DNA of 64,000 nt from a virus. This document shows positions 44,443 to 52,167 of this stretch, piece by piece. The stretch lies in the IMG/VR virus record IMGVR_UViG_3300034013_000869, positions 62,001-126,000 of that record. One strand, written 5' to 3'. The position numbers and the translations under genes are program-made. The notes beneath the pieces were generated by a model. The model was not told the origin of the DNA, made no database searches, and saw only the letters and a program-made list of their open reading frames with translations. Within the stretch, counting starts at the first letter, position 1; every line of letters starts with the position of its first letter.

Positions 44443-45376
44443 CTTTGTTTAATGTTTTTTTTATTGCCTGTGTGTCAATTTCTGTATAACCACTAAGGAA
44501 TGTAATATTTTCATGACTACTATAAGAACCACAATATGTTTTTAAATCAAACATAAGTATTGGAATATCATAACATAAAACTTCTTTTATAACTAATGGG
44601 TTAAGTTCTAATGTAGAAGTAAATAAAAGCATATCAGAAGCCATTATGAAATCTTCAACATCCGATCTTTCTCCCCAGACTATACAATTCTCTGGTTTAT
44701 TATTCATTAATGGTTCCCAATAACTTCTGAAGTTTTCAGCTTGGTTTCCTAAAAAATGAAACTTTATCTTCTCATTCAATAATAATCTAGCGATATCAAA
44801 AATATAAGCTTGATTTTTACCAGGAGTGAATAATCCAATGTTTATAATATGTTTATATCCATCATCTAATCCTAATCGAGTCTTTGCTTCGGAATCTATC
44901 TCTTTTTTATCTATTGGATATTCAATAACAACAGAATCAACTCCAAAGTGACTATACATATTTTTAGACCACTCTGAAACAAAAATAAATTTATCTGGTA
45001 AGTTTACTTTTGAAATTGATTTATCATCAGACCCATGTGTTGTTTCTATTATTTTATATGTTCTATCTTCTTTAAAAATGAAATTACACACCTCTATATC
45101 CATAAAAGTTTCCGAGAATTCCTCAATGTGTATTATATCAGGTTTTATATTAGTCAATAAGTCAATTAACTTATTTTTATCTCCAAATATTGGAATAAAT
45201 CTATCACCAATCAAATCAATAACTTTATTTCTTTGAACAACGTATTGTGATGATAAAAAACTATATTCTATACAATAAATTTCATAGAACTCTCTTAACA
45301 TCTCAATTCTTTTTAGAACAAATTGAGGACACCCACCAGTTGACATATGGGGTGTTATAATAATTAGTTTTTCCAT
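44408..45376 (-). CDS. GT-B (family 4-like) glycosyltransferase
   Basis: 322 residues. The N-terminal Rossmann strand IIITPHMSTGGCPQFVLKR has the glycine-rich acceptor loop. The C-terminal half has HIINIGLFTPGKNQ, FHFLGN, and EDFIMASDMLLFTSTLELNPLVIKEVL, the standard donor-binding E-x7-E region of GT4 enzymes. It is upstream of and overlapping the heptosyltransferase fusion, so both probably build the same glycan. Confidence 0.8.
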   Translation of the reverse strand: MEKLIIITPHMSTGGCPQFVLKRIEMLREFYEIYCIEYSFLSSQYVVQRNKVIDLIGDRFIPIFGDKNKLIDLLTNIKPDIIHIEEFSETFMDIEVCNFIFKEDRTYKIIETTHGSDDKSISKVNLPDKFIFVSEWSKNMYSHFGVDSVVIEYPIDKKEIDSEAKTRLGLDDGYKHIINIGLFTPGKNQAYIFDIARLLLNEKIKFHFLGNQAENFRSYWEPLMNNKPENCIVWGERSDVEDFIMASDMLLFTSTLELNPLVIKEVLCYDIPILMFDLKTYCGSYSSHENITFLSGYTEIDTQAIKKTLNKDEYIFNNTEIY

Positions 45377-45415
45377 ACCCTCTTATATAAAAAATTAAAA
45401 TATAAGTTTCTATTT

Positions 45416-45426
45416 TTTAATATATA
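45416..45426 (+). promoter_or_regulatory. TTTAATATATA promoter-like element
   Basis: Exact copy ending 5 nt before ATG 45432. Confidence 0.5.
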
Positions 45427-45431
45427 CATTT

Positions 45432-46178
45432 ATGAAAGTTAATAAATATTTTGAATTTGTTCAGGCTGACTTAGAACCTATTAAGTCTTTTTATATTAAA
45501 GATGAGTTGAATCCTAAATTATGGGATAACTTTGAATTAGATGGAGAAGTCAGAGAACAATTGATTAAAATCGCTCAAGACTTTTACGAATCAACTGAGC
45601 TTAAAGCCGATGTTAAAGATATTATACTAACAGGGTCTTTAGCTAATTACAATTGGTCAGAAAAATACTCTGATTATGACTTACACATTCTAATTGATTT
45701 CGATGATGTTGATGATAATGTTGAGTTGGTTAAAAAGTTTGCTGATGCTGCTAAGAAAAACTGGAATGATGAACATGATATCAAAATAAAAGGATATGAA
45801 GTAGAAGTTTATATACAAGATATTGATGAACCACATAAATCAAGTGGTGTTTTCTCACTACTTAATGATAAATGGAATGTTAGACCAGAAAAGATAGAAT
45901 TTGAACCAGATGAAGAAGCTCTTAGAGAAAAGGCAAAATCAGTAATGATGTCTGTTGATGGATTAGAAGAAGAAGTAGATGAAGACAAATATGAAAAATT
46001 CCATGAAAAGTTAAATAAAGTATGGGATAAAATTAAAAACTACAGAAAAAGTGGATTAGAAGAAGAAGGTGGTGAATTATCACTTGGAAATCTTGTATTC
46101 AAACTACTTAGAAGAAATGGATACATTGAGAAGATTATGAAACTTAAAAGAAAGTCATATGATAAACAATTCAATTAA
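45432..46178 (+). CDS. Pol-beta-superfamily nucleotidyltransferase with capsid-targeting-like N-terminus
   Basis: 248 residues. TGSLANYNWSEKYSDYDLHI (67-86) is the GS...DxD signature with D81 and D83 as metal ligands, and a third acidic residue is offered by EVEVYIQD. The start MKVNKYFEFVQADLE fits the tag. The C-terminal 100 residues are helical and highly charged. Such enzymes transfer nucleotides to proteins, RNA or small molecules. If packaged, it could modify a host target early in infection (inference). Confidence 0.75.
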   Translation: MKVNKYFEFVQADLEPIKSFYIKDELNPKLWDNFELDGEVREQLIKIAQDFYESTELKADVKDIILTGSLANYNWSEKYSDYDLHILIDFDDVDDNVELVKKFADAAKKNWNDEHDIKIKGYEVEVYIQDIDEPHKSSGVFSLLNDKWNVRPEKIEFEPDEEALREKAKSVMMSVDGLEEEVDEDKYEKFHEKLNKVWDKIKNYRKSGLEEEGGELSLGNLVFKLLRRNGYIEKIMKLKRKSYDKQFN

Positions 46179-46180
46179 AT

Positions 46181-46873
46181 ATGGAAATTAAAATATCAGA
46201 AATAGAACAAATATTCAAAGATATCTTTGAAGAAGAAGGTGTCGTAAATACGGTAGAATCCGTATACGAAATGTCACCTGAGGAAGACTTCTATAAGTTA
46301 GTTATCTCAATTCATGGATTAGCGGTACAAGATGTATCAATAATACATACTAAATTTATATTCAAAGCTGATTTAGATAAGAGAAATATAATAGAAAATT
46401 CATTTATATATCTATATGATTTAAATTGTGTTTATCATAAAATTGAATTCTCTAATGTAGTCGATATGAAGAAGAAGATAGAGGATATAATAGAATCTAA
46501 TAACTTTGGAGAAGACTTACAAATTCTTTCAGATTTTATTGAAGCACCATCTATGTTCTTAAACTACTATATGAGAAGAGCAAAGATTACAGATTACTCA
46601 ATCTTTGACGTAGAGTATGAACCTAAGTTCAAAACAACTCCTTGTGATAAAACAACATTCGATTTTAAAATAAACATTAATAATAACTATAATATGGAGT
46701 TATCTATACAAAAAATAGATAGAACTGATAAAGAAGAATTAGATACTTATAAATTTCAATTCAAATTTATGGATGAAATAGAGACTATTGAAACAGACAC
46801 ATTAAAAAATGTTCACTTCTTTATAGGAGATAATATAGCTGCCATACTTGATAAAAAATTGAAAAATAAGTAG
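46181..46873 (+). CDS. Hypothetical protein
   Basis: 230 residues, acidic alpha/beta, two similar halves each ending in I-x-x-I-D-like strands. It starts 2 nt after the nucleotidyltransferase and its TAG overlaps the GTG of the next gene. No motif recognised. Confidence 0.65.
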   Translation: MEIKISEIEQIFKDIFEEEGVVNTVESVYEMSPEEDFYKLVISIHGLAVQDVSIIHTKFIFKADLDKRNIIENSFIYLYDLNCVYHKIEFSNVVDMKKKIEDIIESNNFGEDLQILSDFIEAPSMFLNYYMRRAKITDYSIFDVEYEPKFKTTPCDKTTFDFKININNNYNMELSIQKIDRTDKEELDTYKFQFKFMDEIETIETDTLKNVHFFIGDNIAAILDKKLKNK

Positions 46874-47538
46874 TGAGATATTTAGAAAAATTTGTAACAT
46901 ACTTAAATGAATCTTCTGAAGATATAACAGATTTATCTAAAGAAGATTTAGATGAGTTATTAATTCCTATTACTGACCTAGGAATTGAATATTCTTTTTC
47001 AGAACCGAGAACTATAACTGAAGGTGAATTTTCCGGATATAAATCTATTAATATAATATTTAGAAACTCTTTTAAATTAGGACCATCTGGTGGATACACT
47101 GAACAAATTATTGATGATAAGTTTTGGGAATTTTTAGATGAGTTAATAGCTCTTAAAAATCGTTTAGAAAGCTCTAGAGTTTCAATAAATCCACATATGA
47201 GACATCATATAATAGTTACTTTTATACAAAAAGCTAAAGTTGAAGGAAGTTTATTTTTAGTTCAACAACTTTTCAACGAGATGAGTAAAAGAACAAATGT
47301 TTCTAAAAGTGACTTTTCAAATAATATGACTAAAAGATTACATAAAGAAGACTTGAAAATTGTTGTTAATTGTAGTAATGGTTATAGAGAAGGTGCTTAT
47401 ACCGATAGAAAGTGGAATGGTCTTTTTAGAGGTATAGATTTTTCTAAATTTAATGTTGAAAAGGAAATTACTGAAGATAGTTATGGTGATAAAAGTGCTA
47501 TCATTACAATAACACTAAAACCCGAATTTAGAGATTAA
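46873..47538 (+). CDS. Hypothetical protein with GTG start and capsid-targeting-like N-terminus
   Basis: 221 residues. The start is GTG, sharing its G with the preceding TAG (tight translational coupling). It opens MRYLEKFVTYLNESSED, with LNE as a possible protease site. The rest is mixed alpha/beta with no enzyme motif. Third gene of the 45.4-48 kb plus-strand operon led by the nucleotidyltransferase. Confidence 0.65.
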   Translation: MRYLEKFVTYLNESSEDITDLSKEDLDELLIPITDLGIEYSFSEPRTITEGEFSGYKSINIIFRNSFKLGPSGGYTEQIIDDKFWEFLDELIALKNRLESSRVSINPHMRHHIIVTFIQKAKVEGSLFLVQQLFNEMSKRTNVSKSDFSNNMTKRLHKEDLKIVVNCSNGYREGAYTDRKWNGLFRGIDFSKFNVEKEITEDSYGDKSAIITITLKPEFRD

Positions 47539-47544
47539 TATATA
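47534..47544 (+). promoter_or_regulatory. ATTAATATATA promoter-like element
   Basis: Near-exact copy overlapping the preceding stop codon, 20 nt before ATG 47565. Confidence 0.5.
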
Positions 47545-47564
47545 CAAAAAAGTAATTCTATAAA

Positions 47565-47993
47565 ATGACTTATAAAGAAAATACACCTACATTCAATGTA
47601 AATAGAAAAGTAGTTAACTTTAAAGACTTCTTGTCCGATCCAAAAGGAGAAGAAACAGATTTAAAAAAAGTTAGAAGATCAACTAAGCCTAATTCTGAAG
47701 ACCAACAACACGTTGGGAACTCAAGATATAAATTCAATAAAACAACTCGTAAAATGGATGATTTAAGTCCTGCTGAAATAGATGATAGTATTGAAGCTAT
47801 TGAGGATTTCGAAGGAACTAATGAAAATGTTGATGTTGAGGATAAAAAAATAGAAATATGGAATAGTATAACAGACATGACTCAAGATAGACATGCTCCA
47901 AAACTTGATAAATGGATAAATAGTTTAAGTGAAGAAGAACTTAATATTATCTATAATAGTATTAAAAAAAACGATTTGTTATCTAAATTTTAA
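47565..47993 (+). CDS. Hypothetical acidic protein
   Basis: 142 residues. A charged, disordered N-terminal half is followed by a helical C-terminus (IWNSITDMTQDRHAPKLDKWINSLSEEELNI, read in two parts). VVNFKDFLSD near residue 16 weakly echoes the tag. No function recognised. A terminator follows. Confidence 0.6.
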   Translation: MTYKENTPTFNVNRKVVNFKDFLSDPKGEETDLKKVRRSTKPNSEDQQHVGNSRYKFNKTTRKMDDLSPAEIDDSIEAIEDFEGTNENVDVEDKKIEIWNSITDMTQDRHAPKLDKWINSLSEEELNIIYNSIKKNDLLSKF

Positions 47994-47994
47994 T

Positions 47995-48023
47995 AAAAAA
48001 CTCAGAGAAATCTGAGTTTTTTT
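47995..48023. terminator. Bidirectional rho-independent terminator
   Basis: CTCAGA/TCTGAG stem with GAAA loop (48001-48016) and A/T runs, between convergent stops at 47993 and 48022. Confidence 0.85.
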
Positions 48024-48246
48024 ATTTAAGTATTTTATTTAGTTTATATTCTCTTTTATCTTCTAATTCAAGTGGTTCAGCTATTAACTCACCATCCGAT
48101 ATTTTAATTTGCCATTTATTACCGGTCTTCTCATCTAATAGAACTAACTTACTAATAACTGTACAACCATCAACATCAACATTAATTGCGGTTGAGTTTG
48201 ATGAACTATTTATATTAAATACACTAGGATTACAAGCTCTTGCCAT
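48022..48246 (-). CDS. Small beta-rich hypothetical protein
   Basis: 74 residues. An S/N-rich start (SVFNINSSSNSTAINVDVDG) precedes VISKLVLLDEKTGNKWQIKISDGEL, a pattern like small virion decoration proteins. It overlaps the capsid-like gene upstream by 17 nt, which fits a structural partner. Speculative. Confidence 0.55.
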   Translation of the reverse strand: MARACNPSVFNINSSSNSTAINVDVDGCTVISKLVLLDEKTGNKWQIKISDGELIAEPLELEDKREYKLNKILK

Positions 48247-48979
48247 CTAAAATATTATCAATTTTTATATCTCTTTGTAAAGACGTATATTGTTTAAATG
48301 CCTCAGAAGTTTCATCTTCAATTACAAAAAATAATTTAGAGTCATTTACATTATAATCAATATCATATTCTATGACAATTCTCGGAGCGAATGATCCAGG
48401 ATAAGGTGTTTCATAAGCTTTCATTTCACCTACATTAAATTCAACTGCATTAAACAAACAAATTCTACCATCATTAAATTTCATATATGGATCACTATAA
48501 ACTTCAACACTACCTCCTAATTTACCATAACACTGAGGTTCACCTCCATTTTTCAAATCATGTGTTGTCATATAAGGTGAGAAAGCCGAACTATCTTGTA
48601 ATTCAGAGGCTATAAGTCCAGTAGTAATTAAGTTATTATAATTATCTCCAGTTAACAAACTTACTAATTGCTCAAGATATTTCCTACCATTCATTAATGA
48701 GCCATCAGGTCTTAAGTCTAAGTAATCAAATTTATGAGTAGTAAATAATCTCTTAGTGAGAGTTCTAATAATACTATTTGAAATTTCATTTTTAATAGCA
48801 TTAACTAGATGAGGTTCCATATCTATATTAAGATATTCATTTTTCATTTCTGATGTTAAAACGGGAACTGAAAACTTTTTAGTCTCAAAATTAGTAAGGT
48901 TTTTATTTTCGACCATCCAACGTTGAGAGGTAATAAAATCTCTTGTATTACTATTAAATAAATCTACTATGCTATTCAT
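48230..48979 (-). CDS. Capsid-protein relative (gp23-type C-terminal core)
   Basis: 249 residues. GGSVEVYSDPYMKFNDGRICL matches GDISIYVDPYMRYNDNRIVL of the major capsid protein, and APRIVIEYDIDYN corresponds to its APRMLLRSRYAV. The N-terminal 130 residues are helical with an NxxITTGLIASELQD segment matching the capsid QYLITNGGLAAALQD region. It lacks the N-terminal domain. Candidate vertex or minor capsid protein (T4 uses gp24 as a gp23 paralogue at vertices). Confidence 0.6.
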   Translation of the reverse strand: MNSIVDLFNSNTRDFITSQRWMVENKNLTNFETKKFSVPVLTSEMKNEYLNIDMEPHLVNAIKNEISNSIIRTLTKRLFTTHKFDYLDLRPDGSLMNGRKYLEQLVSLLTGDNYNNLITTGLIASELQDSSAFSPYMTTHDLKNGGEPQCYGKLGGSVEVYSDPYMKFNDGRICLFNAVEFNVGEMKAYETPYPGSFAPRIVIEYDIDYNVNDSKLFFVIEDETSEAFKQYTSLQRDIKIDNILDGKSL

Positions 48980-49176
48980 ATCAGTTGAAATCTTCTTTGT
49001 CCATCCTCAGAAGTTGAGTTCCAAATATCTAATGGTCTAACATAAATAGAACCAAAGTTGATAGATTTATAAACTACCAACTTTTCTCCTGTTTCTGTAT
49101 GAGTGGCTAAAGTAATTACTTCGTAAGTACCTCCTTTATAATGTTTATATCTCTGTCTCGGTAGTGGATACTCCAT
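48976..49176 (-). CDS. DUF1653-family protein
   Basis: 66 residues. YKHYKGGTYEVITLATHTETGEKLVVY then IYVRPLDIW and a final RRFQLI match the whole length of DUF1653. Biochemical role unknown. It overlaps the methylase by 32 nt and the capsid-like gene by 4 nt. Confidence 0.85.
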   Translation of the reverse strand: MEYPLPRQRYKHYKGGTYEVITLATHTETGEKLVVYKSINFGSIYVRPLDIWNSTSEDGQRRFQLI

Positions 49177-50128
49177 GATTGATGTTTAATTTTTTACCAG
49201 TAGTTGGGTCATAATTCATAATTAGTAACTCAACTCCTTTTTCTTGTTCTTTTTTAGTATCTGAGTTATTCCCACCTTGAGCAGAACTTCTAAATACTTC
49301 TTTCTCAGTCCAAATATATTGGTCTCTTGGTAACAATTCTTCTAATAAAGGAAAATAGTAATAAGATAATGACCAACGAGATTTTGAATTTTTAATTAGA
49401 TCCAATAGTCTTCTATGAGAAGCTGGTCCAAATACTCCTTCTTTATCAGCTCCATACCAAGATAATCTTTTAGCATCATCATCACCATTTACATCTGGTC
49501 TGTGATATGGTGGATCTAAATACAAGTAAGTATCTTCTGAGTCATATTTATTAATAAGTTCTTCAAAATCAACATTATTGAACTCTTTAATAGATTTTAA
49601 CTTTGCAGTGTATTTGTTCTTTTTTAATTTATCAATAAGAACTTCTAATTTCAAACGGTCTTTATCTTTTTTATAACCATTAAAACCAGCACCACGAGGA
49701 TAAACTGAGTTATGAGCTGAAGTGATTAAGAAAGCATAAATAGAAGCTTTTTTGAAGTCACCTATTTCAAAATCCATATTATCTAGGAATTCATTCTTAA
49801 TATATTTCTTATAAATTTCTTTATAGAAGTCCCATTTCTTTAATGGTTCTGTTTCATCTGTATGAAGTAAAGTTTTTTTCAAAGCCTCTAAATACTTAAC
49901 AAATGTTTCAGGCTCAGAACAACACTTATATAGATTCGCCTGGTGACGATTTTTATCATTATAGATAACTACATCAAACTTTAAGTTTGGGTCGTCCATA
50001 TATGTTCCCATGGCTCCAGAGAATGGTTCTAAATAGGTTTTTATACTTCCATCTTTAGGAATTTTTGAATTTATGAATTCAATGAAAACATTTGAGGATT
50101 TACCTCCAAAATAGCTTATTACACTCAT
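49145..50128 (-). CDS. Dam-type (D12 class) DNA N6-adenine methyltransferase
   Basis: 327 residues. The N-terminal SAM-binding SYFGGKSS and YLEPFSGAMG, followed by DPPYHRPD in the second half, define the alpha-class D12 order. The target domain between them has NGYKKDKDRL. Methylation could protect phage DNA or overwrite host epigenetic control. This is a second DNA methylase in addition to the beta-class enzyme at 8277. Confidence 0.88.
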   Translation of the reverse strand: MSVISYFGGKSSNVFIEFINSKIPKDGSIKTYLEPFSGAMGTYMDDPNLKFDVVIYNDKNRHQANLYKCCSEPETFVKYLEALKKTLLHTDETEPLKKWDFYKEIYKKYIKNEFLDNMDFEIGDFKKASIYAFLITSAHNSVYPRGAGFNGYKKDKDRLKLEVLIDKLKKNKYTAKLKSIKEFNNVDFEELINKYDSEDTYLYLDPPYHRPDVNGDDDAKRLSWYGADKEGVFGPASHRRLLDLIKNSKSRWSLSYYYFPLLEELLPRDQYIWTEKEVFRSSAQGGNNSDTKKEQEKGVELLIMNYDPTTGKKLNINHGVSTTETEI

Positions 50129-50130
50129 TA

Positions 50131-50634
50131 TTAATCTAATTTATTTTTATCTTTTATTATATCTTCGATTGAAGGTTTTTGATTTGCTAATTTTAATTCT
50201 TCTCTAACATCCATTAGAATTTTACCAAGATGATTTTCACCTTTACCATTACAAACTCCCCAGAAATAATCATGCCACCAGTTACCCTCAATAAGTTCAT
50301 GATCATCAGTATCAATTAATAATTGAGCCAATTCTTCATTTTTAAACTTCTCGCGAACACCCCAGTTCATTACTTCTAATTTCTTTTCATCCCAATTACT
50401 TCGTAGTTTTACTTTAGAACCTATTCTTTTAACTTCAGCAGGATTTGAAATTTTAGCAATCATTTCTCTGAAATCACCAGGAGTGAAATAAGTACCATTT
50501 ATTAATTGCTGATCATTAACTTTCATTGCGACATAAAAGTTTTCAACGGATGGGTATGTAATACCTTGGTGTTCTATCTTACAAGGATAGAAATTGGATA
50601 AGAATCTCCAACGACCTTCAAATTTATCAATCAT
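50131..50634 (-). CDS. NADAR-domain protein (ADP-ribose-guanine glycosidase-like)
   Basis: 167 residues. FLSNFYPCKIEHQGITYPSVENFY, MNWGVREKF, and LIEGNWWHDYFWGVCNG with GENHLGKILM cover the whole NADAR/YbiA domain including its conserved W, H, D and N residues. NADAR enzymes cleave N-glycosidic bonds; some remove ADP-ribose from guanine and act as antitoxin to DarT1, a DNA-ADP-ribosylating anti-phage toxin. A DarT counter-defence role is therefore plausible. Two nt from the Dam-type methylase. Confidence 0.88.
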   Translation of the reverse strand: MIDKFEGRWRFLSNFYPCKIEHQGITYPSVENFYVAMKVNDQQLINGTYFTPGDFREMIAKISNPAEVKRIGSKVKLRSNWDEKKLEVMNWGVREKFKNEELAQLLIDTDDHELIEGNWWHDYFWGVCNGKGENHLGKILMDVREELKLANQKPSIEDIIKDKNKLD

Positions 50635-50663
50635 AGATATTATATAATTAGATTAAACAAAGT

Positions 50664-50990
50664 TTACCAATACCAAGGTGCATCTTTGTAGTTATCTTCA
50701 AAGATATAATTCTCATCACCTTTCATGATTCTATGTACTACTTGTTTAGATTTGGCTCTTTGTGAACGATTAAGCATATTTCTATACCACCAAGGTGCGC
50801 TATTAAAATATCCATTATATTCATTATGGAATTTTTGACGAAGCCTTTCGTTAATTTCACAAAGACGTGAATTTTGAGGACGACTCCATTTAGGGTATCT
50901 TGGTGTAGAATCGTATATATAATCATGCTCTTTTTTAAGAGAAATATATTCTTTTTCTCTTAACCAGTGTTTGTTTGTGTGTTTTGACAT
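50664..50990 (-). CDS. Small basic hypothetical protein
   Basis: 108 residues, rich in R, W, Y and N, with APWWYRNMLNRSQRAKSKQ in the C-terminal half. Nucleic-acid binding is possible from composition. First protein gene downstream of the tmRNA terminator on the minus strand. Family not recognised. Confidence 0.6.
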   Translation of the reverse strand: MSKHTNKHWLREKEYISLKKEHDYIYDSTPRYPKWSRPQNSRLCEINERLRQKFHNEYNGYFNSAPWWYRNMLNRSQRAKSKQVVHRIMKGDENYIFEDNYKDAPWYW

Positions 50991-51043
50991 ATGTATAAGT
51001 TATTTTTTAAATACTTACATGTCAATTCTATCTCTTAATTTTT

Positions 51044-51109
51044 TCATATTCCTAATTTTGTAGACCCAGGTGACCAAGGCAAATGATATGTTCTGTTATA
51101 CTTACTCAT
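51044..51109 (-). pseudogene. Remnant of an RNA-ligase gene 5' end
   Basis: ATG 51109 opens a 21-codon frame, MSKYNRTYHLPWSPGSTKL, then stops. The RTYHLPWSPG-S-T block is, from memory, the characteristic start of a family of phage RNA ligases whose next residues are NDDRI and then the catalytic lysine region. Nothing of the ligase body follows in any frame. Either a decayed remnant or a coincidental leader peptide. Confidence 0.4.
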
Positions 51110-51138
51110 TTTACAAATATATATAATTTTCTCATAAT

Positions 51139-51178
51139 AAAAAAAGACCTCACTCCCATTTCAGGAAGTGAGGTCTAA
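51139..51178 (-). terminator. Rho-independent terminator of the tmRNA gene
   Basis: AGACCTCACT / AGTGAGGTCT stem (51145-51154 with 51167-51176), ending on the minus strand in a run of seven T. Lies 24 nt beyond the predicted 3' end of the tmRNA. Confidence 0.9.
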
Positions 51179-51201
51179 AAAATCGATATTACTATCGAAC
51201 T

Positions 51202-51585
51202 TGTGGAGATGACGTTGTACTGCCCAACGTGTCTTTTTCAGTTACTAATAATTACTCATTCACAGGCTTAGAAAGTTTTTCTTAACTTACAAACTATTTA
51301 CTTGATTTTGAAAGACTCTAACAAGTAAAAACAATAAATCTCACCTTTTTTAACCCCGTGTGAATCGGGATGGAGAATTTTTTGATAACAACTATTGTTT
51401 AGACAGTTGCTAGATCTTCTACAGAGATCATGTTGTTTTGTAGAGCCGCTACTAAATCTTCACGAGTTCCTACTTCATTTGTTTTGCCATTTACGACTTT
51501 GCCATCTAATTTATAAATCGGTCATTTGACAACCCGATACCTGCATAAATACCACCACTCTGCAAATCAATTCTAAAACATCCCC
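51202..51585 (-). ncRNA. ssrA: tmRNA (SsrA RNA)
   Basis: Seven-pair acceptor stem GGGGATG (51579-51585) with CATCTCC (51205-51211); the only wobble is G3-U70, the alanine-tRNA identity pair. Next comes pseudoknot 1 (ATCGG/CCGAT with TTGTC/GGCAA). Ten nt after it a GGC codon opens a 29-codon tag frame (51402-51488) beginning GKTNEVG and ending DLATV. Its TAA (51399-51401) lies in the loop of a CAACT/AGTTG hairpin, as in helix P5. Pseudoknots with CCCG/CGGG and ACTTG/CAAGT follow, then CTAAGCCTGTGAA, close to the conserved CTAAGCATGTAG. Odd points: the T-arm ACGTT/AACGT has loop GGGCAGTAC instead of TTCRANY, and the encoded end is ACA, not CCA. It rescues stalled ribosomes and tags their products. 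Confidence 0.9.
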
Positions 51586-51611
51586 AAGTGTGTATATTTG
51601 TTACTATTCTA

Positions 51612-51643
51612 CAAATGTATATATAATATTCTAAAATAACAAA
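51612..51643 (-). promoter_or_regulatory. Bacteroidota-type promoter of the tmRNA (TTTG-N20-TACATTTG)
   Basis: On the minus strand TTTG at 51640-51643, exactly 20 nt, then TACATTTG at 51612-51619. Expected start near 51606, giving a 5' leader of about 20 nt before the mature tmRNA. Confidence 0.75.
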
Positions 51644-51660
51644 AAGTTTAATAAATTTAA

Positions 51661-52167
51661 TTAAAAAGGTGTATTATCATCATCTAAACCATCACCATAA
51701 TAAAAATTAAAAGTCAACATTGGTCTACCATCTTTAGCATACCAAATTTCAAATTCAGAATCATATTGTGCTAAGGTATCTCTTTTAAGTTTTTTAGCAA
51801 CTTCAAATACTCTTATTACATCTCTTAATCTTTCCTTTTCATTCATAAAAGCAACAATAGAAATATCTAAATCATCATTTGTTATCTCAACTTCAACTCC
51901 AGTATTTTTGAACATTAATCTAAGAAGATATAGTAAATGACCAAACTGACCATCATCTTCTGAATCATCATCTTCATCGTCATCTTCATATGAATAGTCT
52001 TCTTCATCATCTGTTAGTTTCTTATAACCTTTATCATCATAAAATTCATCGTCATCATCATCGTCATCACCATCTGTACTTGGATAATTAGGTCTTCCAA
52101 AAAGAGAGTCATCATCATCATCCCAACGACCTTCATTTACTATTTGTGTATACTTTTTAATTTTCAT
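51661..52167 (-). CDS. Highly acidic protein with capsid-targeting-like N-terminus
   Basis: 168 residues. MKIKKYTQIVNEGRW contains a clear tag and a VNE possible cut site. Residues 16-72 are almost only D, E, G, Y and S. Residues 75-165 form a folded alpha/beta domain (LLYLLRLMFKNTGVEVEI ... MLTFNFYYGDG). It could be a DNA mimic or an internal head protein. Its start overlaps the peptidase stop by one base. Confidence 0.7.
   Translation of the reverse strand: MKIKKYTQIVNEGRWDDDDDSLFGRPNYPSTDGDDDDDDDEFYDDKGYKKLTDDEEDYSYEDDDEDDDSEDDGQFGHLLYLLRLMFKNTGVEVEITNDDLDISIVAFMNEKERLRDVIRVFEVAKKLKRDTLAQYDSEFEIWYAKDGRPMLTFNFYYGDGLDDDNTPF

Noticed and set aside
51402-51540. Protein-like reading frame ending DLATV, first considered as a degraded protein gene
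   Set aside because: It lacks a start, is preceded by a stop, and its position and stop fit the tag frame of the tmRNA; the acceptor stem with G3-U70 decides it.
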